This document shows, one piece after another, positions 31,496-43,625 of a DNA stretch of 64,000 bases; positions within the stretch are counted from its first letter, which is position 1; each line of letters begins with the position of its first letter. The stretch covers positions 806,001-870,000 of the forward strand of contig OZ024844.1 in assembly GCA_964017145.1 (NCBI GenBank), written 5' to 3'. The stretch is from Agrocybe praecox. Its lineage: Eukaryota; Basidiomycota; Agaricomycetes; Agaricales; Agrocybaceae. Under the pieces are notes generated by a model, which had not been told where the DNA came from, did no database searches, and saw only the letters and a program-made list of their open reading frames with translations. The position numbers and the translations under genes were made by a program.

Positions 31496-33365
31496 ATGCC
31501 TGACAACAAACGAATGTCCTATGGTAACCTTCTCATTTCAACTTGTCGCGTCTGCACGGTGCTGATCGTCTTATTACAGTGCGCCTCGGATCGTCTGGAC
31601 TCAAGGTGTCCCAGCTCATACTGGGATGTATGTCTTATGGATCTCCTGAATGGCAAACATGGGTCCTCCCCGAGGAAGAGTCCTTGAAACATATCAAAGC
31701 TGCGTGAGTTACCGTATCCTCTCTTCCATCGGTGCACATTAAGTAATCTATGTCAATCATCAAAGGTACGACGCAGGGATAAACACATTCGACACTTCAA
31801 ACGTCCGTCATTTCCTCTTCTAGCTAGCGTTCATCCCATCATTAAATGCGCATTCTATCCTTAGGTCTACTCCAATGGCCTGTCCGAAGTCATTCTAGGG
31901 AAAGCCATCAAGCAATTCAATCTTCCCCGGGACGAAATCGTAGTGATGACAAAAGTACGCACTCAACCCAAGTATTTCATAGCATATATGCACTGGACTT
32001 ACACTTTATGACAGGTATTCTTCACCGTCGCCAGGGATATCGGCTCTGTCTTTATCAACGATCCAGTTACAGAGGGATATGTTAACCAACAAGGACTGAG
32101 CCGAAAGGTACGTATATGCGCCAATAATCACTGTTTAACGTTAATTTATCGCCTATCTCATACATAGCATATATTCGAGTCTGTAAAACACAGCCTGGAA
32201 CGTCTCCAGCTCAAATACATCGACGTTCTTCAATGCACGTTGCTTCTACTACGCTGTCAGGTCTCGAGCTAAGCGCTCACCAATAAATCACTTTTTTTAG
32301 GTCACCGCTTCGACCCCGAAACGCCCATCGCTGAGACGGTGTGTCATAACTTCATATATGCGCAAAAGACGCAATTAATTTGTCTGTGTAGATGCAAGCA
32401 CTACACGATGTCGTCAAGGCCGGTTACGTCAGGTACATCGGGATGTCGTCCTGTTGGGCATGGCAGTGTGCGTCTTGTCAAAAATAGAAATAAAAAGACC
32501 GAAATTATACTAACGTTATACATTTTGTTATCATAGTTCATGCTATGCAGAGTACGTTCACATCTTTCCCGCGTTTATTCAGGGACCCGTCAATTACAAA
32601 AGCTCACTATACCCTATCTAGACTACGCTATAACCAACAATCTCACACCCTTCATATCAATGCAGAACCACTACAGCCTGGTATACCGAGAAGAAGAACG
32701 CGAAATGTTCCCTACCCTGAAGGTAATTCCACAAACCCCACAATGCATCAAATGAACAAAACGATATACGATGAACTAACCGTATATGTATTTGTCCATA
32801 GCACCTTAACGTCGGGTCCATTCCCTGGTCACCTCTCGGACGCGGGACACTCACGAGACCATTCGCAAACCAAAAAGACACGACGCGTGGACAGGTCGAC
32901 CGCATGAAGAAGAGGTACGACGAGAACGTCACCGAAGCTATCGTAAACACGTAAGTTTAGCATCATGCGCCATACTCTCCACATGAAGCTGTGAATTAAT
33001 CGTTTATACAAAGTGTCGAACGTATCGCCAAAGAAAAAGGCGTGAGCATGGCCCGAGTCGCGTTGGCATGGGTCATGTCGAAGGAAGGTACGCATCGTGT
33101 TCGACACTCCGTATCGCGCAGAACTCCAACGCTGATTTTATGATAATTCATTCATTGACAGGTGTTTCGGCGCCTATCATAGGAACGACGTCTTTGGACA
33201 ATCTATATGACCTGCTTGGTTAGTGGAATTTAAAATATTTAAAGGAGGACTAGGGTACTGAGAATCTACATATACACAGGTGCGGTCGACGTGAAACTCT
33301 CCGAAGAAGAAATCAAGCAGCTCGAAGAGCCATACGTTCCACAGAACGCGATCGGCCATACGTAA
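31496..33365 (+). CDS. aldo/keto reductase (aryl-alcohol dehydrogenase type)
   Basis: An NADPH-dependent oxidoreductase of the AKR superfamily, probably reducing aromatic aldehydes; the substrate is not determinable. Exon 1 is 28 bp (MPDNKRMSY), then VRLGSSGLKVSQLILGCMSY. The catalytic tetrad is in place: Asp in NTFDTSN, Tyr in NVYSNGLSE, Lys in IVVMTK, His in LQCHRFDP. Family landmarks follow: IGMSSCWAWQFHAMQNYAIT, FISMQNHYSLVYREEERE, VGSIPWSPLGRGTLTRPF, and AWVMSKEGVSAPIIGTTSL. The end is NAIGHT. About a dozen exons. The intron before the active-site His (32235-32300) appears to use a GC donor (T|GCACGT). Frame is open throughout. No neighbour suggests a shared pathway. Confidence 0.9.
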
Positions 33366-33582
33366 GTGGCCCATTGGGACTAGGTTGTTTTTGGTCTGCA
33401 GAGCGCGAAGATCGCAATGCTTTGTTCCCCTTCCCGAAGATATATAAGTAATTACACCTTCAAAAATCTGGACATAGTCCTTGAATGGAAGATCGTATGA
33501 TTGGATACCCCATGATACACTCTATGTATTGAATATACTCTTTGCAGAAATTTGCTGGATAAAACTCTGGGGTTGGTCTATT

Positions 33583-34182
33583 TTAGAGTTCGTCCTCCAC
33601 ACATTCGAGTGGATCGTACTTGACGAGTTGCGAGCCGTAGACGCATCGGCGGTGGGCTGCCGGGTCGGCCTCTTCAAGATCGTACTTGCGTTTTTCGATG
33701 CGAATGGATTTCGCTTCGGATAGGAGTTGGTGAGCCAGAAAGAAAGGCACGACTGTCTTGTATTCGTCGAACATACCGGGAAGGCGCAGAGTCGCCATGT
33801 CTTCTTCCGAGATAGTAACGAAGGAGGCCGCTGGGGAGTGCGCGCGAGGGTAAGTGACTGGGTCAACTAACCGGCTGTAGCTGTAAATCTCCCGAGCTAT
33901 GTTGGCTATTTCGATGGCTTTGTTGAGCGAAAGCCGAGCCCAGAGAGAGAAGCTGCGAAGCACGGCAACAACCGTTTCGTTCTTGTGAGTTTTTCCGTAA
34001 CGACGAGAAGGCGTGGGAGGGCCAGGAGGAATCTGACCACCAGTATCTGGAGTGGTGGGAGGGGGACCACCATTATTCGGAGCCGTAGGCGGGGGACCAC
34101 TTCTGGACCCAGAAGGAGGACCAGAAGGACCTGGAGGAGAAGGAAAACCTCAGGGACCAGTGGTACTAGTGCCGTCAGTCAT
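33583..34182 (-). pseudogene. unnamed Pro/Gly-rich protein with early nonsense codon
   Basis: Not recognised. ATG at 34182 (MTDGTSTTGP) is followed by an in-frame TGA at codon 11 (34150-34152), then by a long open frame. That frame holds a Gly/Pro-rich tract (GFPSPPGPSGPPSGSRSGPP), then a helical domain (VLRSFSLWARLSLNKAIEIA, YSRLVDPVTYPRAHSP) and an end rich in charged residues (SIRIEKRKYDLEEADPA). The C-terminal frame is free of stops for about 190 codons, so it is or recently was coding. Splicing around the TGA would need an intron of 27-41 bp, shorter than any other here. CGA to TGA is a simple C-to-T change. Could also start downstream. Confidence 0.5.
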
Positions 34183-34846
34183 CAGGCCTCAGGTGTGGTT
34201 CTTCGAAGAAAATAGCGAGAAAACGACGAGAGAGTGTCGAGATTTTTTAGTCCTCGAAGGGCTGAGGAAAGCGACGAGAGAAGAGCAAAAGCCGGAGCTT
34301 GGTATATATTTCTATATTAGGGGCTTAATGAAATCAAGAGGAGGGACCAGAGAAAGAAGACGATCTTCCTTCTCTGGTCCTCATATCCTAAGATAAGCGG
34401 CCCTTCGCGCCCCCTTAAGCACGAGAGAATTCAATTCTGCCGATGTTGAGCGAAGTAAACATGTTCGGGGAGAAATACATACTAGAAACAATGTTGAATT
34501 CATGAGAACGACACACTTTTTTCATAGATTTTTAATTCACGACCCAGCGGCCATCGGGGACACATTTGAATTCCATTAAACGCAAGCGAGTGGCTTTGTA
34601 TAGAGCATCGCATATTCATAGCGTCGAGCCAAGATATGATGCGGGAGGTTGGGACTAGAACTGAAACTAAAGGGGGCGTAAAGATAAAGTAGCGTGAATT
34701 AAAGGGTGCTATGCAGTACTGTGCTGAAGTAGAGGCGAGTCGAAGAAAAAGTAGCGAAGGTTATAAAAGGGGGAAGTCTCTCGAAAAAACTCGGTCGGGA
34801 CGTATGAGGCACCCAAAGTTCACAGGGATACATGCACTAAGACTTC
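34183..34846. other. intergenic
   Basis: Promoter of the preceding minus-strand gene on its left part. The rest holds no supported gene. Confidence 0.4.
34301..34315 (-). promoter_or_regulatory. TATA region, duplicated at 46.1 kb
   Basis: On the minus strand this reads AAATATATACC, about 120 bp before the ATG at 34182. The surrounding ~150 bp (34225-34375) is alignable to 46030-46190, including the AAATATATACC and the CTAAAAAAT/CAAAAAATT motif. Confidence 0.5.
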
Positions 34847-35391
34847 CTATGCAAGGCAGTGGAGGTATTTCAACGCGGATACGAGCTTCGCCTGCGTAAG
34901 AGAAAATGTGTCATTCGAGACTTGTATACAGCGACACAAACGGGACAAATAACGCACATAAACAGTCCTGACAAACGATGCCCGATATCCCGACGAAGTG
35001 CTCGCCTCAGAAATCGAAGACTCGATCGTCAGCGAGTTCTGGATATCCACCTGACTCAGGTTCTGCGTACACAATTGCTTAGCAAAGAAGCGACGATTCA
35101 AAAAAAGGCATCTGAAGCTCACCTGTACCGCACTGCTGCTACTGCTGATTATTGGCTCAAAATACTCAAATCCTCGAAGATTCTGTGTTGGCTGGGTTCG
35201 GTGAGCGTAGCTGCAGGTATGTGGGGAGCATACGAACGTACCGAGAATACAAGACTTGGATGAGACTTCAGAGGTTTCTTCCATGGTGCTTGATTGACCG
35301 CGCGGGATTGCAAACCAGACGCGTAGGCGGCGGCCTGCGTGGAGGTTACTGCGTCAACAGAAGAAGAAGATTTATTCGTCGAGGACGGCAT
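34847..35391 (-). CDS. hypothetical Ser-rich small protein
   Basis: Not recognised. ATG at 35391 gives MPSSTNKSSSSVDAVTSTQA. A 50-bp intron with a GTACGT donor joins SLVFS to PTQNLRGFEYFEPII in frame. A second possible intron of 72 bp (GTGAGC...CAG) would drop a segment and continue VDIQNSLTIESSISEAS. The encoded protein is Ser-rich with no membrane span or known motif. A TATA box (35501-35514) sits 110 bp upstream. Splice consistency and the promoter support a real gene; lack of family similarity limits confidence. Confidence 0.4.
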
Positions 35392-35500
35392 TGAAATCGG
35401 AAGCGCCCGTATTTGAGGACAAGTAGCGTCAGTATAAATACCGCTGGGAGTGTGTACACTGAACCGACGCAAAAGAACGACGTGAGAAAGTGTGCCAGCG

Positions 35501-35514
35501 GTATATATAAAGCC
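35501..35514 (-). promoter_or_regulatory. TATA box of hypothetical gene at 35391
   Basis: Minus strand reads TTTATATATAC, about 110 bp from the ATG. A near-repeat AGCGGTATTTATACT lies closer to the gene. Confidence 0.5.
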
Positions 35515-38500
35515 TTGGAAAGGATGGAGGAGAACGCAAGAAGAGGGAGGAGAACACTGAGGGTATGAAAACAAGGTCCCGGAGGTTTTATGCTTGGTGC
35601 TTTCATTATTCGGACAAAAGTTCGATATCAACATATCAACATCTACCCACCGCCCTGGGCCCGCTGTTACGAACTATCCCACAAATGTCATGCCCATGTG
35701 TTCTTCTTGTCCTTGGATCATTAAACCAATGACGCCCCCGCCTGTGAACATCCAGAAGAAAAAGTGAGTTTATCAGCTCCTAGATAGGAAGAAGCTGTCC
35801 GAACAGGACAAAAAACAACACGAGTTTGATTTATCGTCGTGTAACACTTGACAACCAAAAACACGATGTGATGGGCCCTTAAAGTTTGACATTTCTGATT
35901 TTTGGCTCCAATGCTATCGTCGAAATAGAGGGACATGATAGCTGGTTCGCTTGTTCTTTTAACCTAGAAGTAGTAAGGTGCAAGTACGGGATTCCTTGCG
36001 ACACCGACTTGCTGCGGCTGATCTCATGTCATAAGACTTCTTGACAGCTTCCTTCGGCCACATTGCAATACAACTTTTGCCTCTTTCGAGAGTTCGGCGG
36101 CGGTCCACGGTTCGGCCACCTAAAATACAGCCTTCGGGAATCCGATCAAAAAAAGCCCAGAAAATAGAGACAAATATATCGTTGCAAATCTTGTTTTGTT
36201 TCTTGGTTTTTCCGCGTCACCACACACCTCGCTGTACTATCGTCCAATCAGGCCAGCAAGAGCCGACAGGTATCAGAATGTCATAGCTAGCGAGAAGCGA
36301 TCATGTACGACGCAGCCGCCTCCCACGCGTCAAGACCCACAGCCACATGTCGGGGCCGAGAAATACATAACCAGGTATGTTTGTCGAACAAGCGCACTGC
36401 AGTTCAAGCTGAAGACGACAACAAGATAGCTTTCTTCAGCACTCTCTTTAACTAGAGTCCCTGGGAGGAAAAAGGTGACGTCCACCGCACCTTCAAGGCG
36501 AATCACCACAGAAACTATGGCCTCGACGACGTTTTGGAGTCCAAACCATTTGCACTTTTGGCACCAGAAAGCGGCCAACGCCAGCGTAGATGAGAACCCT
36601 CCAGTTCCTTCACAGGAGCTCTGAGAAAGCTTCCCACGACACGAGCTGGTGCTTTTGGTTTATTTGCCGACTTCGGTTTCAAAACGTTCTGTCGTCCACC
36701 GCTCCCTGCTGAGAATGCTTCTATCCTTGCCAAAGCCTTGACGAGCCATCCCTCCCCTGGTTCGTGCGGGATGCCCAACACGACGGCGAGGTCGGGTTTG
36801 ACTTCTTGGACGACGAGGACGTGATGTCCCGGAACAGCCCGTACCGCCATACGCTGTTCGAGGCGCATACGTTGGGGAGTACGGACAGGTACCGGGAAAA
36901 CTTCTCCTGAAGATTTATAGGATCATGGCCAGCAGAGCATCCTAAAGGAGCACTCGCAATTCTCAACATTCCTGGATGTCCCGATAAGATTTCAGACCGT
37001 CGTCGGATCATTGAGGACCATTTGGCCAAAGACGCAGACAACGCTGGCATAGGCAGGGAGAACGTTAGAACGGAACGGGGCACCAAAGCAATGCGTTTCA
37101 AGCGCATATATTGACCGATGCTGACCAGTTACCAGCATCCTGGGCCAGATTCACCAAATAGAGAGAGCAGAATGGAAGCGAAAGCAATATTGCTATCCAC
37201 ATCTCCCGCCAGGACCTTATTCCATTCGAAATACTGTGTCGGTGGTCTTGAAGTCCTAATGTATCGCCATATTGATGTATTTTTGTGACTTCCCATGAAT
37301 GTATCTGGAAGTAAAATCCCATTTGTTGCTTTTGTTTTTCCTGTGGTTGTCTATCTTTTGTTTTTTTTGCGTTTTCGAAACTCGACAATATGACGCAGGT
37401 TTTTGAGATCCAGACGGACGCCGAATTTTCTTCAGATTAGACTCCTCGACTTGGAGATTGGATTGCCTTTGATGTTGGTTACGACGATGTGTTCGCATCT
37501 GACGTCGGAAGAGACAGAAATCTTCCTCGCGAGATTATTTGTCGGGCTGCGTATCGATGTGCATTGTGCATGTTCGTCGTTAAACGCTGACCCATGACCA
37601 TCAGTGGTCATTGATCATTGTCGTTGTCGACAAAGCTTCCTGCGATTTCTATAGCCTTGAAGAGCATCTGCAGAAACCAGCGAGATACGCCGATACGGAG
37701 CACGAATTTGGGAGGAAGGAAGCCGCGGACGTCGTGGTTTCAATCAAAATGGGAAAAACAAGCGGCATCAAACATATGACCTGCAATTTTGTTCTCATAT
37801 GGACAACACACGTCCCACAAACGTCCCAGGCAAAGGCTAAAGCGTCGTCGTCGACAATTCACGCCTGAATAACGGACGAGGACATTTAATATCAACGGCT
37901 AGCGATAGCTATAGCTGTTCAAGACCACATACAAGCCAAAATCTTCCTATACCTGCCGCCGTCTCAGTTATACCGCCGTCTCAAAATACACAAACATCAC
38001 CGAAGGAATTGTCGAAGGTGTCTTAAGATTTTAGATGAGGATGCTGGCGAGTTACGGTGGAAGGTATTCCTCATAAGTTATGCCGACCTTGCGTCATGAT
38101 AATAATATGTCTTCATTTGACGAGAATTTTCTCTGTTCCAACTCACTTTCTATAGATAATAAAGGAGCTTTCCAATGTTCAATATCCTTGAATCTGACGA
38201 CATCATTAACTGAAGGCGGGAATTCATGAAATAATCTGGATTCTGGATTGCATGGCGCCGCCGAATTTGAAACAATGCCAGTCGACACGCCAGCGATGCA
38301 CCAGAAAACACTCCACCAATACCCTACTCGCTCTTCGACGCATACCAGCCATTAATTTGCACTATGTTACAGCATAGGCGGCCACTAAACGAACCCGCCA
38401 CTGGACCCACTCGTACTTTGGAAGGAAAAGAATTCGTATCACAATGGTATCGACGTTCAACACATTTGACATGGACTTGATTATGGTACGTACTAGAGGC

Positions 38501-38608
38501 GCTTCAGAGAGTCAATCCCTTATTATCATCGACGTCACCCAACGCTATCTTTCCCCCAGCTGCCACAGTAGAGAACTCCTGTCTAAATTTCTGCGTCAAC
38601 AACCCAGC
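35515..38608. other. 3-kb gene desert with decayed coding remnant
   Basis: No intact gene. Plus-strand 36480-37110 has coding-like reading in shifting frames (VHRTFKANHHRNYGLDDVL, then FDFLDDEDVMSRNSPYRHTL, then GALAILNIPGCPDKISDRRR), suggesting a decayed gene of unknown type. The remainder holds nothing recognisable. Confidence 0.45.
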
Positions 38609-39799
38609 TCAGGCGACATCAACTGGATTCCAAGAGACCGAGCCCGCCTTCCCTTGATCCAGAGAATCAATTTCAGCCATATCTTCCTCAGACAAGACGA
38701 AATCGAAAACATCCGCATTCGACTTTATCCTTGCAGGTTGAGAAGATTTCGGGATGGGCGCAAATCCGCGTTGGATTGACCAGCGTATCAATATCTGGGC
38801 CGCCTCCTTATGCATCTGACATTTTCCTGTCTGTAAGGGATCTTTCAGGTTGCCAAGGTACGATGATAGACCTCACCTTCTTCGCTATTTCGTGAATTAC
38901 TGGATTATCGAATTTCGCTCTAGCTAGTGGGCAGAAAGCCTGGGTGATGACACCATTTGCTTCGTCGTAGGCGACTATCTCTTTCTGTTGGTTGAACGGA
39001 TGAAGCTACATTCCGAGACGCGCTATAAGTAAGAATATGCTTGCGTCCTATGACCATAATTTGAATACGAACCTCAATCTGGTTGACGGAGGGCATCTCA
39101 TACCCGGCTTCTTTTATTTCATTCATATGTTTTCCAGAACTAAACGACGATAATAGGCAATCCGTCTAACAAGAAGAAAAAGAAAAAGAAACGACGAACT
39201 AGTTCGATACACCCACCGCTCGCACTTTTCCTGCGTCCTTCGCTTCTAGAAGTGCCTTGTACGTTTCCAGACGCTTCTGCTTTCCCGACGTTGGGTCATG
39301 GATGAGAAAAAGGTCGATATAACCTGTCGTGGTGCATCAGAATTGCAGCAAAAGGACCAGGGTAGGCAGGTAACAACTGACTGAGATTCAACTTATCCAA
39401 TGATTTTTGCACTGCAACCTTAGTGGTGTCATAGCCATGGTCAGTCGAAAATATTTTAGTCGCTGGATAAACGTCGTCTTCAGAATGAGGCTTCCGATAT
39501 ATACTATATGGCGTACGTACTGACAAAAATTTCTTCTCTAGGCAAGCCGCAGTCCCGAACAGCTCTCCCAACTTCTCCTTCGTTATCATAGTATTGGGCG
39601 GTGTCAATAAGTCTGCAAAGTATTGTCAATTTGAAAACGAATCGGCATGAAGCAACGAAACACGCCTATAACCATTCTCCAACGCGATTTTACAAGAGGC
39701 ATAACAATCGCTAGTTGCAGCGACGCCTAGACCAAGAATAGGCATTTCATTCCCAGAACGAAGTTTAACAGTGGATTTGATCGTGAATGGTGCGGGCAT
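38609..39799 (-). CDS. aldo/keto reductase (xylose/aldose reductase type)
   Basis: A second AKR of a different subgroup from the one at 31.5 kb. Start 39799: [20 protein letters not shown] then [11 protein letters not shown]. Catalytic residues visible: Asp in LIDTAQYY, Tyr in the same motif, Lys in [13 protein letters not shown] (across an intron), His in [10 protein letters not shown]. Later motifs: [27 protein letters not shown] joined to [27 protein letters not shown], and [20 protein letters not shown], ending SWNPVDVA. At least seven exons, all in frame. Substrate unknown; family members reduce sugars or keto esters. A 3' fragment of a close relative lies at 46.5 kb. Confidence 0.88.
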
Positions 39800-41122
39800 T
39801 TTCAAAAGAGAGTGAAAGCGAATCGGTAAGAGGAATTCTGAAGTCTTTCTTAAGCGTAGCCGTGGTTTTATAGGACACGGAGCGTGCAAGAAAGCAGATA
39901 TCGGATGAGTATCCAGACTGACGTCATCCTTTTGAGTCAAGAATAGCGTGCTGATCAATTCATTGATTACATATCTCGGTTTCGCGTCCAGCCTCAAAGA
40001 AGTTGCAAAGAAGCTACTTAAAGCGAAGACATGCAATGATTGTTACTTAGCGGTAGTCTGATTAAGAAGAAAAAAACGTGGCCACACAGAGTGGGATCAT
40101 CTTTATCAAATACCAGCCACGTCGTAAACATGTCGGTCCTCCAGATGAGTAAAGCTGAGACAAATTTTGCTTCCAGAGTTTTGTGTTTATACACAATGGC
40201 GTGAAGCTTTGAAATTGGAGAGAACGAGTTATAAGCAATCCAGTAGACACCACAAGGCCGCTACGCGGTCTGTCTGGTGTACTCGAAGAGCGGTAGTGCT
40301 GGCCATCGACAATGCACAGGAGGGAAAGCGGGCCATTCTAGTACCCACATTCAAAAATCTTCGGGAATGAAGGGGTATTGTGAGAGAAGTGAGCATGTAT
40401 ATTCCTCTTTGGTCGACACTCGAAAGGAATCAAGTTTTCTCGTGCCCACTTAATGAGCATTTCGAACCCTGATTTTCTGGGGATTTGACGATATAGTGGA
40501 GTCATTGTGTCTTCCAGTCTTTGCAAACACCATGTGAACGCAAAAATGGTTCAATGAGTTCGAAGAAGGAGAAAATATGTAAATGAAGCTCGATTGGTAA
40601 GGCTTCAAAAATCGCTGCTTGACTTCCTGCAAGCCTCATTTTCGCTCTTTTAGGGGCTTTTTCTCCGTCGCGATTCAGGTCTTGGAGAAATGTGAAGGGT
40701 GGTGGTCAAATTGAAAAAGATCGTCGGGACTTCTACGGACGCAGAAATGGAAGCGTCACATGACTATACAATTTCAAATGCCGAAAGATGCCGCCCCGGC
40801 TACGTTACAGAGTCCGTCAGAGCTTGTCATGATTTGTTTGAACTATGATTTGACTTTGGGACATCTGTCATCCTTGCATACTCGCTTTGAGGAAAACATA
40901 TCTACTTCCGGATGTATCTCGGACATGCCCATACATCTTCCTCTTGTGCCATTGTTGAATTCACGGACGTCATTTTGTATGTACTTCTACGGCGGACGTT
41001 CAAGATAGGCATTTTGTGGGATGTAATCCGGCACTTCCGAAAATCATGTGTCCAGCACGAGGCAGAAATTGAACTGTTGAGATACGGGCGCCTATTCTTA
41101 CTTGACCTTCTATCTGACGATC
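39800..41122. other. intergenic; upstream region of Hsp70 copy B
   Basis: No supported gene in 39800-40714. From about 40715 to 41122 the DNA is colinear, in inverted orientation, with 25640-23862 upstream of copy A minus its insertions. At 40800-40815 (ACGTTACAGAGTCCGTC) it preserves the empty insertion site. Confidence 0.6.
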
Positions 41123-43625
41123 ATGACCAGTCGATCAGCATACAAAGGCTCTCGTCGAAAACTAGTGCTTGGGTTTGATATAGGGACCACTTACAGTGGC
41201 ATCTCTTACAGGTATGGATTACGAACTTCCATTCGATAAGTGAAAGCTGAAAACCTAACTTTGTTGCAGCATCCTCGATCCAGGACAAGTACCCGAGATC
41301 AAGGGAGTGACCAGGTTTCCCGCTCACGAACACATAAGTGGCGCTTCCAAGATTCCTACCATCATCTTTTACGATGCAGAAGGAAAGGTACGCGCAGTGG
41401 GAGCTGAAGCCACTCGCGAAGGTATTCTGGAGGAAGCAGAGGATGGGAAATGGACCAAGGCTGAATGGTGCGTATCTTTCCACGTCGAATTCCACGTGTG
41501 GCTTTACCTCCGCTACAGGTTCAAACTTCATTTACGTTCGAAGATCGGTGCTGGAAAAAATCTCAACGAGAATATACCTGACCTTCCACCCAACAAGACC
41601 GTCATCCAAGTCTTCGCGGATTTCCTTCGATATATGCAGGAATGCGCATCGTCGTACATCCAAGATACACATGCAAATGGGCCAGATCTCTGGGCCTCTG
41701 TCAAAGAAGAAATCGACTATGTACTTTCTCACCCGAATGGGTGGGAAGGAAAAGAACAAACCCAGATGAGGCAGGCGATTGTTTTATCCGGTCTCATCAC
41801 AGACACGGACAGCGGACATGCACGGGTCTCTTTCGTCACGGAGGGAGAAGCAAGTCTCCATCATGCGATTCAGTACAGTGTTTTGTCCGCTAGCATGAAG
41901 GTATATTTTTGTTTTCTTATTATTTTACCTTCATATTCTTACAGATTACAGAAAGGAAATGGTATCATTATCGTCGACGCGGGTGGTGGAACTATTGATA
42001 TCAGCAGCTATAAAGACAATCCTGATGTCACCACAAATACATATGAAGAAATCGCGGTGCCGCAATGTTAGTCACTTCTACGTCAGTTGTTAGAGTTGCC
42101 ACGAACTTATGTCGTCGAAATAGGTCATTTCCATGGATCGATCTTCGTCTCTGTCAATGCTAAGGTTTTCCTCATGGGTAAGTATGTCTTTGTCGTGAGC
42201 TTGACTTTCTGCCGCCGTATTAACGCGCATATACTTTAGAATTCCTCAAAGAATCCGAATTCCTCGATGATTTGGATCATATCGTGAAGTGTTTTGACGA
42301 AACGACCAAGACCAGGTTCAGAAATTCGGAAGAGCCGCAATATATCAAGTTCGGATCGCTGAGGGACAACGATCCCCACGTCAACATACGCATCGGACAA
42401 CTGAAGCTAGCTGGGTAAGCGATCTTATCTTCTCCTTATCAATACATGGAAACCATGTTCTCTTTAGTTCTGACGTTGCTAAATTCTTCGAACCCTCCAT
42501 CAAGTGTATCGTATCATCAATTATCAATCAACGCAAAACATCTCATTCAAATATCTCGGTATGTGTACTTGTACGAACTTGGTTATAGGATAGAATGAAC
42601 TCTAATCGCTTGGGAATATAGCACGTCGTCCTCGTCGGAGGCTTTGCTGCCAGTGACTGGTTATTCAATAACGTAGCCAAATCTTTGAGCAAAGAAGATT
42701 TGAATGTCCTACGTCCAGAAAACCACATGTAAGCTCTGAAAACAGTAACCTTTATACATGTTCTCTTCAAACTTAAACCTCTATAGCAATAAAGCAGTAT
42801 CCGATGGTGCCATATCATTCTATCTGGATCATTTCGTGCGCAGTCGAGTTTCGAAACTTGCTTATGGAATCTTCGGTGGGGTACTATACAATCCCTATGA
42901 CTCCGACCACCAGGAAAGATTGCATAACTTGTACATTATGCTCTCTGGGGAGCAAGTGATCAGTAACCGCTTTTTTATTATATTATCAAAGGCTTGTTCT
43001 TTGCCTTTTTATTAGTGGTTATCCATATGCCTGACTCAACTTTTTTTTAGAATATTCAGGTATCAGAGCTCAAGGAATTCCGCCTTCCCGTGATCCGGGA
43101 AGCTGACAACAGAGGTTCTGTAGGATATATAAGTCTTATAGTATGGTGCTACAGGGGTACATTGGCTAAGCCCGAATGGCAAGATATTGATACTGGTGCG
43201 TTCCTCATCTAAGAAATTTACCGCTCTCTTGAAGTTCCTTTTCAAATATGTCCACAGAGAAATACACCGCTTTGTGTACGGTCTCTGCAAATACCTTGCA
43301 CGTACCGGAAATTCCAAAACGGAACGCACAAGGAAACATCTATTATGTGATGGATTACAACATTATCCTTTTGTTCGGGTTGGCGGAGTTGAAAGCACAA
43401 ATATCTTGGGAAGAAAATGTGAGTTGGACCGCTCTAATAATAAAGTTCATCTTTCAGCACTAATCCGCCTTGAATTTACAACAAAGGGAATCGAGAAACG
43501 GTGCGCAATTTAAAATCTATTGACCTTTTTAATAAATATCTGACAATCTGATTAGAGGACCTGCTAAGGTTGTTTACGGTCCTGATCCTATATATGAAGA
43601 AGATCTGGGCGCTGATCTCTGCTAA
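41123..43625 (+). CDS. Hsp70-like ATPase, copy B
   Basis: Paralog of the gene at 21309-23861 in opposite orientation, with the same intron positions and roughly 85-90% protein identity by eye. ATG at 41123; the opening MTSRSAYKGSRRKLVLGF runs into DIGTTYSGISYS. Nucleotide-binding motifs: IIIVDAGGGTIDISSYKD and VVLVGGFAASDWLFNNVA. The GC-starting intron is 42992-43050. Late exons read VSELKEFRLPVIREADNRGS, KRNAQGNIYYVMDYN and GIEKRGPAKVVYG. The C-terminus then differs from copy A: PDPIYEEDLGADLC versus the longer tail of A. No premature stop seen. Likely the intact empty-site form of the duplicated segment; function unknown. Confidence 0.85.
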
